Virus record (IMG/VR): IMGVR_UViG_3300045256_000072
Location: 1 to 27,647 of that record
Length of the DNA: 27,647 nt
Origin: a virus
Strand: one strand, 5' to 3'
Within the stretch, counting starts at the first letter, position 1, and the number at the start of each line of letters is the position of its first letter. A model generated the notes under the pieces. It was given only the letters and a program-made list of their open reading frames with translations, made no database searches and was not told where the DNA came from. Below are positions 14,295-20,201 of this stretch, in pieces. The translations under genes and the position numbers were made by a program.

Positions 14295-14342
14295 CCGCCC
14301 CGTTCGCCAAGTACCCCTCGACTGGGAACGGCAACGGGGCGG
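14295..14342 (+). terminator. Large hairpin with two alternative stems
   Basis: CCGCCCCGTT (14295-14304) pairs perfectly with AACGGGGCGG (14333-14342). A shorter stem, CCGTTC (14300-14305) with GAACGG (14326-14331), uses part of the same left arm, so the two are mutually exclusive. There is no T-run after it. It is either a terminator-like boundary after the DUF932 gene or an attenuator. Confidence 0.4.
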
Positions 14343-14369
14343 TTCCGGTGGCCCGGATGGTCCGGCCAC

Positions 14370-14398
14370 TTGATAGTGTCCCGTGTGTGGTGAACAAT
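14370..14398 (+). promoter_or_regulatory. Sigma-70-like promoter
   Basis: TTGATA (14370-14375), a 17-base spacer and AACAAT (14393-14398), 13 bases before the ATG at 14412. It lies between the hairpin at 14295 and the next gene, so it could start the operon that leads into queD. Confidence 0.5.
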
Positions 14399-14411
14399 CA
14401 GGACCCAGCCC

Positions 14412-14705
14412 ATGCCCGAAACTGACACCAACCAGATCCGCCACGTTCCGTTGACGGATGAGGATTTGACTGTGTTGGTTTGTGAGATGCGGCGGGCTTG
14501 CTACCGTGCCCAGGCCAACGCGGCGGATCAAACGCGCTTGGACCGGGGCGATTGGGCACAACACTCGGTCAAATTGCAGTCGCTCACGCGGCACCTCGGG
14601 GCTTGGTTGTCCCCACGGTTGCCGCTCTCATCCAAGGATCCGAAGCATGTCTACGTTGACCACACCGGTTGCGGAACGCCCCACCATGCCGAAGGGGCCG
14701 ATTGA
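14412..14705 (+). CDS. Unknown 97-residue protein
   Basis: Begins MPETDTNQIRHVPLTDEDLT, with CAGGA 8 bases before the ATG. The central part is helical and charged (DLTVLVCEMRRACYRAQANA, then WAQHSVKLQSLTRHLGAWL); the C-terminus is rich in Pro, His and Gly. Its end overlaps the start of the next gene by about 60 bases. It is the first gene behind the sigma-70-like promoter. No family recognised. Confidence 0.55.
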   Translation: MPETDTNQIRHVPLTDEDLTVLVCEMRRACYRAQANAADQTRLDRGDWAQHSVKLQSLTRHLGAWLSPRLPLSSKDPKHVYVDHTGCGTPHHAEGAD

Positions 14706-15408
14706 CCCACGCCAGGACGAGCGCTTGATGGACTGTACGGCTCGGGTGTGGACGGCCAAATACATTGCTGCGAACGTGTGGCGGGTGCAGCCGGACATGG
14801 ACGAAGACGATTTGTGGCAGGTTGCCCATATGGCGTGGTTCCGGTTCTGCCCGGGAAGTCGCTGGTACACCCAGCGTGACGGCAGCGAGCACCCCGGGTG
14901 GTTCCGGTCAGATCGTGGCATCGCTTCACGTATGCAAGCGTACAAGTTGGCGTTGGTCCGTGACGTGTGCAGCCTGTCCAAGGGTGGCGGCAAGTGCGGG
15001 GTGGGGTGGACCAACAAAGTCAATGAGCGGGCTGTCTCGACGTTCACTGATGACAACGTGGACGGTTCCACCGTGGTTGGGATGTTCGAGACGGGCACGC
15101 CGGTTTCTTCGCGGCTGCTTGATGATGAGCGGGATTGGGTGGCCCCGGCTACCCCGCCCGGGCTGGACGATGAGGAATGGCAAATTCTGGCCCTCGAATG
15201 CCCGGACCTTGTGGAGCTGTACCGTGTCTTTGTGTTGGAGGGCAAGCGGCCCAGGCGGTTCAAGCGGACGGAGCTCCAGGAGCGCGAGATTGAGCGTTGT
15301 GTTGATGCGGTGTTGGTCAGTCGTGGGCTTCGCCCTCGGTTGAGTACGGTGGCGTGGTTGAAGAGCGTCTTGAAAGGGCGAGCGAATGCGAGTCACACGG
15401 ATCGTTGA
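14647..15408 (+). CDS. Unknown protein with a sigma-70 region 2-like segment
   Basis: A 253-residue protein; the ATG at 14647 has AAGGA 8 bases upstream, and a second ATG at 14686 is possible. The segment ERLMDCTARVWTAKYIAANV followed by DEDDLWQVAHMAWFRF recalls sigma-70 region 2 (helix 2.1 then the 'DLvQe....lw.a' of 2.2), and the later RGIASRMQAYKLALVRDV recalls helix 2.4. The C-terminal part (EWQILALECPDLVELYRVFV, then RTELQEREIERCVDAVL) could be a helix-turn-helix but lacks a clear region 4 signature. A phage sigma-like factor is therefore a weak hypothesis; other DNA-binding proteins fit as well. It overlaps the start of queD by 23 bases. Confidence 0.6.
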   Translation: MSTLTTPVAERPTMPKGPIDPRQDERLMDCTARVWTAKYIAANVWRVQPDMDEDDLWQVAHMAWFRFCPGSRWYTQRDGSEHPGWFRSDRGIASRMQAYKLALVRDVCSLSKGGGKCGVGWTNKVNERAVSTFTDDNVDGSTVVGMFETGTPVSSRLLDDERDWVAPATPPGLDDEEWQILALECPDLVELYRVFVLEGKRPRRFKRTELQEREIERCVDAVLVSRGLRPRLSTVAWLKSVLKGRANASHTDR

Positions 15409-15850
15409 GTTTGATGCCGGGCACCGAATCCCACACCACGGCTCAAAGTGCCGGAACGTTCACGGGCACCGGTACCGGCTTGAAGTGACCTTTGAGGGTC
15501 CGATCCGTGAGGCAAACGGTGCGGAAGACGGTGGTATGGTGCTGGACTTTGGCGCTATCAAGTCAGTGTTGATGAGCAAGATCCATGATCCGTGGGATCA
15601 TGCCATGCTTGTTTGGAAGAATGACGTGGCGTTGCTTGAAGCCATGCGAGTGATGGGGGATAATCACAAGACGGTTGTGTTGCCCTGTGTGCCCACGGCG
15701 GAACACTTGGCACAATTGGTGTTTGACGTGTTGGACGCGGAGTTCAATCGGATCTACGGCAGCGAACTCCGTCTTGTTTTTGTGCGTCTCTTTGAGACGC
15801 CGAACTGTTGGGCCGATGCGGTTGCCCCCAACAACGTGAAGGGACAGTGA
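15386..15850 (+). CDS. queD: 6-carboxy-tetrahydropterin synthase QueD
   Basis: A 154-residue member of the 6-pyruvoyl-tetrahydropterin synthase family. QueD converts 7,8-dihydroneopterin triphosphate (from FolE) to 6-carboxy-tetrahydropterin, the substrate of QueE. The zinc ligands H13 (FDAGHRI), H26 and H28 (NVHGH) and the catalytic Cys C22 (GSKCRNVHGH) are all present, as are the later DHAMLV and PTAEHLAQLV segments carrying the catalytic His/Asp and Glu, and a closing ET motif. Length is slightly above the usual 120-140 because of an insert around EANGAEDGG. It starts inside the previous gene; the acidic-protein gene follows after 3 bases. Confidence 0.92.
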   Translation: MRVTRIVEFDAGHRIPHHGSKCRNVHGHRYRLEVTFEGPIREANGAEDGGMVLDFGAIKSVLMSKIHDPWDHAMLVWKNDVALLEAMRVMGDNHKTVVLPCVPTAEHLAQLVFDVLDAEFNRIYGSELRLVFVRLFETPNCWADAVAPNNVKGQ

Positions 15851-15853
15851 CAT

Positions 15854-16633
15854 ATGGCACGGTCGAAGATTGAGAGTGCGGTGCTGGCGGCAACCAAGCA
15901 AGAGCCGAAGGGCGATGACGAGAAGTATCAGGCGTACCTGCTGCGTCTCGTCAAGGCGGTTGACGCGCTGGACGAGAAGACGTGGCGGAAGCTGCCCGAT
16001 TCCGCTCAGGATTGGCACGAAGCCGGCGTGAACGCGGTGAAGGCCGGGAAGCCGATCCAGAACTTCTCTGACGTTGGCGAGGACGAGCCGGCTCCGGCAC
16101 CCAAGGCCAAGCCGAAGGCCACGCCCGTTGCCTCCAAGCCCGCCGAGGACGATGACGACGAGCCCGAGGCCGGTGCCGATGAGGATGCCGGTGAGGATGC
16201 CGGTGATTCCGATGACGAGCCGGCGGATGAGCCCGCCGAGGATGACGAGCCCGAGGCGGGTGCCGATGAGGACGGTGCCGATGAGGACGAACCGGCTCCG
16301 GTGACGAAGCCCAAGCCGTCCAAGCTGAAGGTGGCGGCGGAGGACAAGCCGGCGAAGGCCCCGAAGCCCCCGAAGGCGGCCAAAGAGCCCAAGGGCCCCG
16401 GTGCCACGAATACCCTCATGGGCATCGTGATTGAGGACCCCGGTCTGTCCAAGGCCGAGGCGCTCGAGAAGCTGGCGGCGGCTGGGATGACGATGAGCCC
16501 GGCGGCGGCTTCCACCGGGTACTACATGACTCACCTCGTGCTGCGTGCGCTGAAGGATCGTGGTGTGCTCGACGTGTACGCTGGGGCTTCCAAGCCCAAG
16601 CGTGCGAAGACCGCCGCTGCCGCTGCCGAGTAA
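15854..16633 (+). CDS. Acidic linker protein with helical C-terminal domain, in the modification cluster
   Basis: A 259-residue protein in three parts. Residues 1-75 are a helical domain (KYQAYLLRLVKAVDALDEKT, then SAQDWHEAGVNAVKAGK). Residues about 76-180 are a low-complexity Asp/Glu/Pro/Ala/Lys region with EPAPAPK and EDDDDEPEAG repeats. Residues about 183-245 are a compact helical domain (TNTLMGIVIEDPGLSKAEAL, then GYYMTHLVLRALKDRG) that looks like a small winged-helix or helix-turn-helix unit found in phage proteins. It sits 3 bases after queD and just before the QueC-like gene. The acidic-proline linker is nearly the same type as the tail of the ssDNA-binding protein at 24807. Function unknown. 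Confidence 0.7.
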   Translation: MARSKIESAVLAATKQEPKGDDEKYQAYLLRLVKAVDALDEKTWRKLPDSAQDWHEAGVNAVKAGKPIQNFSDVGEDEPAPAPKAKPKATPVASKPAEDDDDEPEAGADEDAGEDAGDSDDEPADEPAEDDEPEAGADEDGADEDEPAPVTKPKPSKLKVAAEDKPAKAPKPPKAAKEPKGPGATNTLMGIVIEDPGLSKAEALEKLAAAGMTMSPAAASTGYYMTHLVLRALKDRGVLDVYAGASKPKRAKTAAAAAE

Positions 16634-16649
16634 TCAACGCCAATCACAC

Positions 16650-16675
16650 CCGGTGCCGTTTAGCGACGGCACCGG
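16650..16675 (+). terminator. Perfect intergenic hairpin
   Basis: CCGGTGCCGT pairs perfectly with ACGGCACCGG around a TTAGCG loop, 16 bases after the acidic-protein stop. No T-run follows (AGTATTC). A similar hairpin at 25948-25975 also ends in CACCGGAGT and also follows an acidic-tailed gene. Confidence 0.45.
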
Positions 16676-16699
16676 AGTATTCAATCAAGGAGCGTTCCC

Positions 16700-17185
16700 A
16701 TGACCAAACCCGGGTGTCTTGTTGTATGCCGTGGCGGCGTTGGGTCCGTGTTTGCGGTGTTGTGGGCGTTGGGTACGTATTCCAACGTTCACGTGGCAAT
16801 CACGGCAACGGACGAGGCCGAGACCAAACTTGAGCAGGCCTTGTTGGCAATTGAGTCCGCCACGGGTAAAACCATCGAGCGGCACGTGTTGCCGCTTGAA
16901 GATCCGCTGGAAGGTGTCTCACCCGGTGCCGTGTTGTTCAGCACCGTGGCGGCTGGTGCGGAGCTGGCGCTGGGCAATTCCGTTGGTGCCGTGGTCTTGG
17001 ACATTACCGCTCAAGACGTGCAACGTGTGGGTGTCAACCTGCTCAACGCACTTTCAATGGCGGTTCAAGCCGTTGAGACCCCCGATTCGATCAATCTGGC
17101 CATGCCGGGTTTGTTGTGGGATGAGAACAAGATCCGTTCGGACACTCGCCCCGGAATGGCCGAGGCGTTGGCCGCTCTCGAGTGA
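16700..17185 (+). CDS. Degenerate QueC-like protein
   Basis: A 161-residue protein with AAGGAGC 7 bases before the ATG. It appears to follow QueC (7-cyano-7-deazaguanine synthase) without its catalytic parts. The opening CLVVCRGGVGSVFAVLWAL aligns with the QueC ATP-pyrophosphatase loop 'VVxFSGGxDSTTCLxWAL', but the SGGxDS motif has become RGGVGS, losing Ser and Asp. VLFSTVAAGAELALGNSVGA aligns with the QueC 'NLLFLSFAAxFAxxxGA' helix, and VLDITAQDVQRVG with the substrate region. The QueC C-terminal zinc cluster (four Cys) is absent, and the protein is about 60 residues shorter than usual. Its place between queD and folE supports the relationship. It may be a non-catalytic subunit, a base-binding protein or a repurposed enzyme. 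The alignment is from memory and needs a profile search. Confidence 0.55.
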   Translation: MTKPGCLVVCRGGVGSVFAVLWALGTYSNVHVAITATDEAETKLEQALLAIESATGKTIERHVLPLEDPLEGVSPGAVLFSTVAAGAELALGNSVGAVVLDITAQDVQRVGVNLLNALSMAVQAVETPDSINLAMPGLLWDENKIRSDTRPGMAEALAALE

Positions 17186-17192
17186 CACGCAG

Positions 17193-17213
17193 CGCCGGCT
17201 GATCCTTCCGGCG
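17193..17213 (+). other. Intergenic hairpin after the QueC-like gene
   Basis: CGCCGG (17193-17198) pairs with CCGGCG (17208-17213) around a 9-base loop, 7 bases after the stop. It is followed by a second hairpin at 17225-17258. Confidence 0.35.
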
Positions 17214-17224
17214 TTGAATCAACC

Positions 17225-17260
17225 ACGCCCCGTTCGTCTGTAATAGGCGGCGGGGCGTTT
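17225..17260 (+). terminator. Hairpin before folE, possible terminator
   Basis: ACGCCCCG (17225-17232) pairs perfectly with CGGGGCGT (17251-17258) around an 18-base loop, followed only by TT and GC. It lies 16 bases before the folE ATG, so it could act as a weak terminator or as a translational control element for folE. Confidence 0.4.
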
Positions 17261-17276
17261 GCAGTACGGGGACAAC

Positions 17277-17990
17277 ATGGCAAAGTACCGTGTGAACGAT
17301 GCGGGCATGTTGGTTGATCCGACTGGGGCAGTTGTTCCCGGTCCCGGCATTGGTTGCTTGGCTGAATGGGCACGGGACGTGGCAAACGCGGCGGTTGCCC
17401 ACGGGCAGGCTGAAGCGAACAAGACCAAGTCAACTACACCCGAGCAAACCATTCGGCAGTTGTTGGCGTTGGCCGGTGATGACCCCGAACGGGAAGGGCT
17501 TGCAGAAACACCGGCCCGGGTGCTCAAGGCGTACACCAAGTGGTTTGGTGGTTATTCCGTGGACGTGCCCGGGTTGTTCAAGACGTTTGAGGACGGCAGT
17601 GAGCATTACGATCAACTGATCTTGCAACGCAACATTCCTGTGTGGTCTCATTGTGAGCACCATATGGCACCGATCATTGGTGTTGCTCACGTGGGGTACG
17701 TTCCTGATAAGCGAATTGTGGGGTTGTCCAAACTCACGCGGTTGGTGGATGCGTTCTCACGTCGGTTGCAAGTTCAGGAGCGTATCACCACACAGGTTGC
17801 CGATGCACTGGTGGAACATCTCAAACCGCTTGGTGTGGCGGTGGTGCTTGAGTGTCGGCACTTGTGCATGGAATCCCGTGGGGTTTGTGTGTCCAACGTG
17901 CCAACCACCACGCAGGCAGTACGTGGCGTGTTCATGGACAAGCCCGAGGCCCGTGCCGAATTCCTTGATGCCGTTGGAAGGCCCAAATGA
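17277..17990 (+). CDS. folE: GTP cyclohydrolase I FolE
   Basis: A 237-residue GTP cyclohydrolase I, which converts GTP to 7,8-dihydroneopterin triphosphate, the first step toward folate and 7-deazaguanines. Motifs: DDPEREGLAETPARVLKAYT (68-87), the zinc site SHCEHHM with C126 and H129, IVGLSKLTRLVDAFSRRLQV (148-167), QERITTQVADAL, and the third zinc ligand in RHLCM (C197). All key residues are present. The first 50 residues are an extension beyond the minimal fold. ATG 17277 is preferred to an in-frame start at 17259, which lies in the hairpin. An AGTACGG motif lies 7 bases before the ATG. The stop overlaps the dpdA start as ATGA, tying the two together. Confidence 0.93.
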   Translation: MAKYRVNDAGMLVDPTGAVVPGPGIGCLAEWARDVANAAVAHGQAEANKTKSTTPEQTIRQLLALAGDDPEREGLAETPARVLKAYTKWFGGYSVDVPGLFKTFEDGSEHYDQLILQRNIPVWSHCEHHMAPIIGVAHVGYVPDKRIVGLSKLTRLVDAFSRRLQVQERITTQVADALVEHLKPLGVAVVLECRHLCMESRGVCVSNVPTTTQAVRGVFMDKPEARAEFLDAVGRPK

Positions 17991-19144
17991 AGAAACAAGT
18001 TCGGTTGATGTTGGATTCGGGGGCTTACACGGCGTGGGGGCTAAACAAGACAATTGATCTTGTTGAGTACATTGATTGGATTGGCAATCACCAACACCTG
18101 TTGGATTCGTACGTTTGTCTTGACGTTATCCCGGGTGTTCGCGGGAAGGCGGTGTCACTTGCCGATTTGGAGGACGGGGCGAAGCAATCATGGAAGTCGT
18201 TTGTGGCCATGCGAAAGGCGGGGCTGGACCCAATGCCCGTGTGGCACCTTGGGGAACGACTGTATTGGTTGGATAAGATGTTGGATTCCGGGGCAACTTA
18301 CGTGGGCATCGGTGCCCGTGGGTTGACGGATCGGCAGTTTCGGTACGATCAAGTCTTTGCTCACTTGTGCGGGCGTGGTGGGTTCCCGTCCGTTCGCATT
18401 CACGGGTTTGCTATGACAAGCCCGAAGCTGTTGTACCGGTATCCGTGGCATTCGGTGGACTCTACCACGTGGGGGCATTGGTCCCGGTACGGGTGCGTTC
18501 AAGTGCCCACCGTGGTTGACGGCAAACCGTTCTATGGTGCCCCGCCTCATATCGTCCACGTGAGTGATTTGAGCCGCTCAGCCGGTGCGTTGGCGATTGA
18601 CGCGGCGGTGCTCAAACAGCCCGCACAGTACACGAAGCTTGGTGTGGCGGAACGTCGCTACGTGGATGATTACCTCGCTTCGCTTGGGCTTGATTACGCC
18701 CGGGTGTCCACTGATGGTGATGCCAGGATTGAGGCCAACGTGGCCTACTTCAAGCGAATGGCCGAGACGTACCACCCCAGCCCGTTCATGGGCGTGGATG
18801 ATTCCGGGTTGTTCGGTGGTGAGTCCACCCCGCCCCGTGACGGCACCACGATCAACGAACATGGTGATATGAGGATGGTGTTCTCTGCCGGAACGTCAGC
18901 CAACTACGCGGCAATCATGGTGAAGCTTGGTTGCCGTGACCAACTGATCTCATATTGGGAACTCAAGGACCGAAAGGGCTTTGATCTGGCCGAGTACGTG
19001 CGGACTGGTCTGTTGCCCGAACGTAAGAACAAAGTGACCAAGAAACCGTCCAAGGTGCGTGGGGTTGATGTTGTGGTTGCCCCGAAACTTCCCAAGAGGC
19101 GTGCCAAGCCGGTTGGTTGGAAAGGACTTCAGTATGGAACGTGA
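17987..19144 (+). CDS. dpdA: DpdA-like DNA 7-deazaguanine transglycosylase
   Basis: A 385-residue member of the tRNA-guanine transglycosylase superfamily, of the phage DpdA type, which exchanges guanine in DNA for a 7-deazaguanine base. The TGT-like active-site strand reads RLMLDSGAYTAW with D10 as the counterpart of the 'DSGGFQ' Asp. This is followed by YVCLDVIPG, HLGERLYWL, YVGIGARG, then RIHGFAMTSP and PWHSVDSTTWGHW, where D158 is a candidate catalytic nucleophile. The C-terminal third (from about 300) is basic (KNKVTKKPSKVRG, then KLPKRRAK), consistent with DNA contact. It overlaps folE as ATGA, which fits a dedicated DNA-modification operon. Family call is by motif and context; which base it inserts cannot be read. 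Confidence 0.85.
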   Translation: MKKQVRLMLDSGAYTAWGLNKTIDLVEYIDWIGNHQHLLDSYVCLDVIPGVRGKAVSLADLEDGAKQSWKSFVAMRKAGLDPMPVWHLGERLYWLDKMLDSGATYVGIGARGLTDRQFRYDQVFAHLCGRGGFPSVRIHGFAMTSPKLLYRYPWHSVDSTTWGHWSRYGCVQVPTVVDGKPFYGAPPHIVHVSDLSRSAGALAIDAAVLKQPAQYTKLGVAERRYVDDYLASLGLDYARVSTDGDARIEANVAYFKRMAETYHPSPFMGVDDSGLFGGESTPPRDGTTINEHGDMRMVFSAGTSANYAAIMVKLGCRDQLISYWELKDRKGFDLAEYVRTGLLPERKNKVTKKPSKVRGVDVVVAPKLPKRRAKPVGWKGLQYGT

Positions 19145-20192
19145 AGCGTTGGTGTCTAAACTGTCCCTCGTGGCCCCCGCTCTGTCCAGCAAAGACATCA
19201 TTGCGGTGTTGTCTTGCGTGTGCTTCGATGGTGCCACGGTTACGGCTTATGATGACGTGGTGGCGATTCAGGCCCCGTTGGAGATGGATATCAAGTGTGG
19301 GGTGCGTGGCTCAACCTTGCTCGGGTTCCTGAACGTGTGTAAGTCGTCTGAGGTGACGCTGGAGAAGCGCAAGGATTGCGTGTACGTCAAGGCGGGCAAG
19401 GCGGATCTCAAGTTGCCGTTTGTTGAGCCCGCCGACTTTGTGTTCAAGGTCCCGGCGGATGAAGCGGTGGTGCTGCCTACCACGGAGGACTTCATCAACG
19501 GCGTGGCTTCCATGCTCGAATCAATGGGTGTGGACACCTCCCACCCGTGGCGTCTTGGTGTGTCGGTTGAATTCAGCGCCGAAGGTGCCACGTTGTTCAC
19601 CAACAACAACATGCACGTTGGTTGCCGTCAGTTCGTTCCGATGGACACGGTGCCGAAGGCGTTGCGTGACCGGTTCTATACGCTGCACCCGCAATTCATC
19701 ACACTGCTTGTGAACATGGCCAAGAAGGATTGGCCCAAGACCATTGAGTTTGGTTCGGCGTGGGCGTGTGCCCGGTTCGAGTCCGGGGCGGTGTTGTACG
19801 TTCGGCTCATTGAGCAAACGGATCAGAAGAACCATCACGCGGTGTTCCGTGCGGCAAAGGCGGAGTTTGCCAAGTACAAGGGCCAACCGTTCCCCAAGGG
19901 CTTTGAGCGGACGCTGCAACGTTCGTTGGTGGTCCTCGAAGGACTGAATGATCGGGTGTGCCAATTCACGGTGTCCGGTGGTTCGCTGGCATCGGAAGCC
20001 AAGTCGATGTTTGGGGAAGCCAAAGACGTGTCGGTGTTGGCGGGGCACGTTGACGCGGTGTCTATCTCGTTCCCCGATATCATGTTGAAGGCCATGCCGG
20101 GGTGTGATTCGGTGGCGTTCTCACCGAAGGGCGTGGTGTTCACGGGTCCGAATCGTGTGGCCCTCGTTCGTGCCCAAGCCAAAGTGGGTTGA
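19134..20192 (+). CDS. Putative DNA polymerase sliding clamp (DnaN-like)
   Basis: A 352-residue protein with GAAAGGA 7 bases before the ATG at 19134; the start overlaps the end of dpdA. The opening LVSKLSLVAPALSSKD followed by VLSCVCFDGATVTAYDDVVA resembles phage beta-clamp-like proteins (first-domain pattern 'L..V.p.lS.K....LSC..F.g..v.AYDD..A'). Length (about 350) and a closing SVAFSPKGVVFTGPNRVALV strand pair fit three clamp-type domains. It sits directly before the polymerase gene and 3 kb before a clamp-loader ATPase, which supports a processivity factor. Similarity is weak by eye, so a structure prediction would be needed to be sure. Confidence 0.65.
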   Translation: MEREALVSKLSLVAPALSSKDIIAVLSCVCFDGATVTAYDDVVAIQAPLEMDIKCGVRGSTLLGFLNVCKSSEVTLEKRKDCVYVKAGKADLKLPFVEPADFVFKVPADEAVVLPTTEDFINGVASMLESMGVDTSHPWRLGVSVEFSAEGATLFTNNNMHVGCRQFVPMDTVPKALRDRFYTLHPQFITLLVNMAKKDWPKTIEFGSAWACARFESGAVLYVRLIEQTDQKNHHAVFRAAKAEFAKYKGQPFPKGFERTLQRSLVVLEGLNDRVCQFTVSGGSLASEAKSMFGEAKDVSVLAGHVDAVSISFPDIMLKAMPGCDSVAFSPKGVVFTGPNRVALVRAQAKVG

Positions 20193-20201
20193 CATTCGTC
20201 T

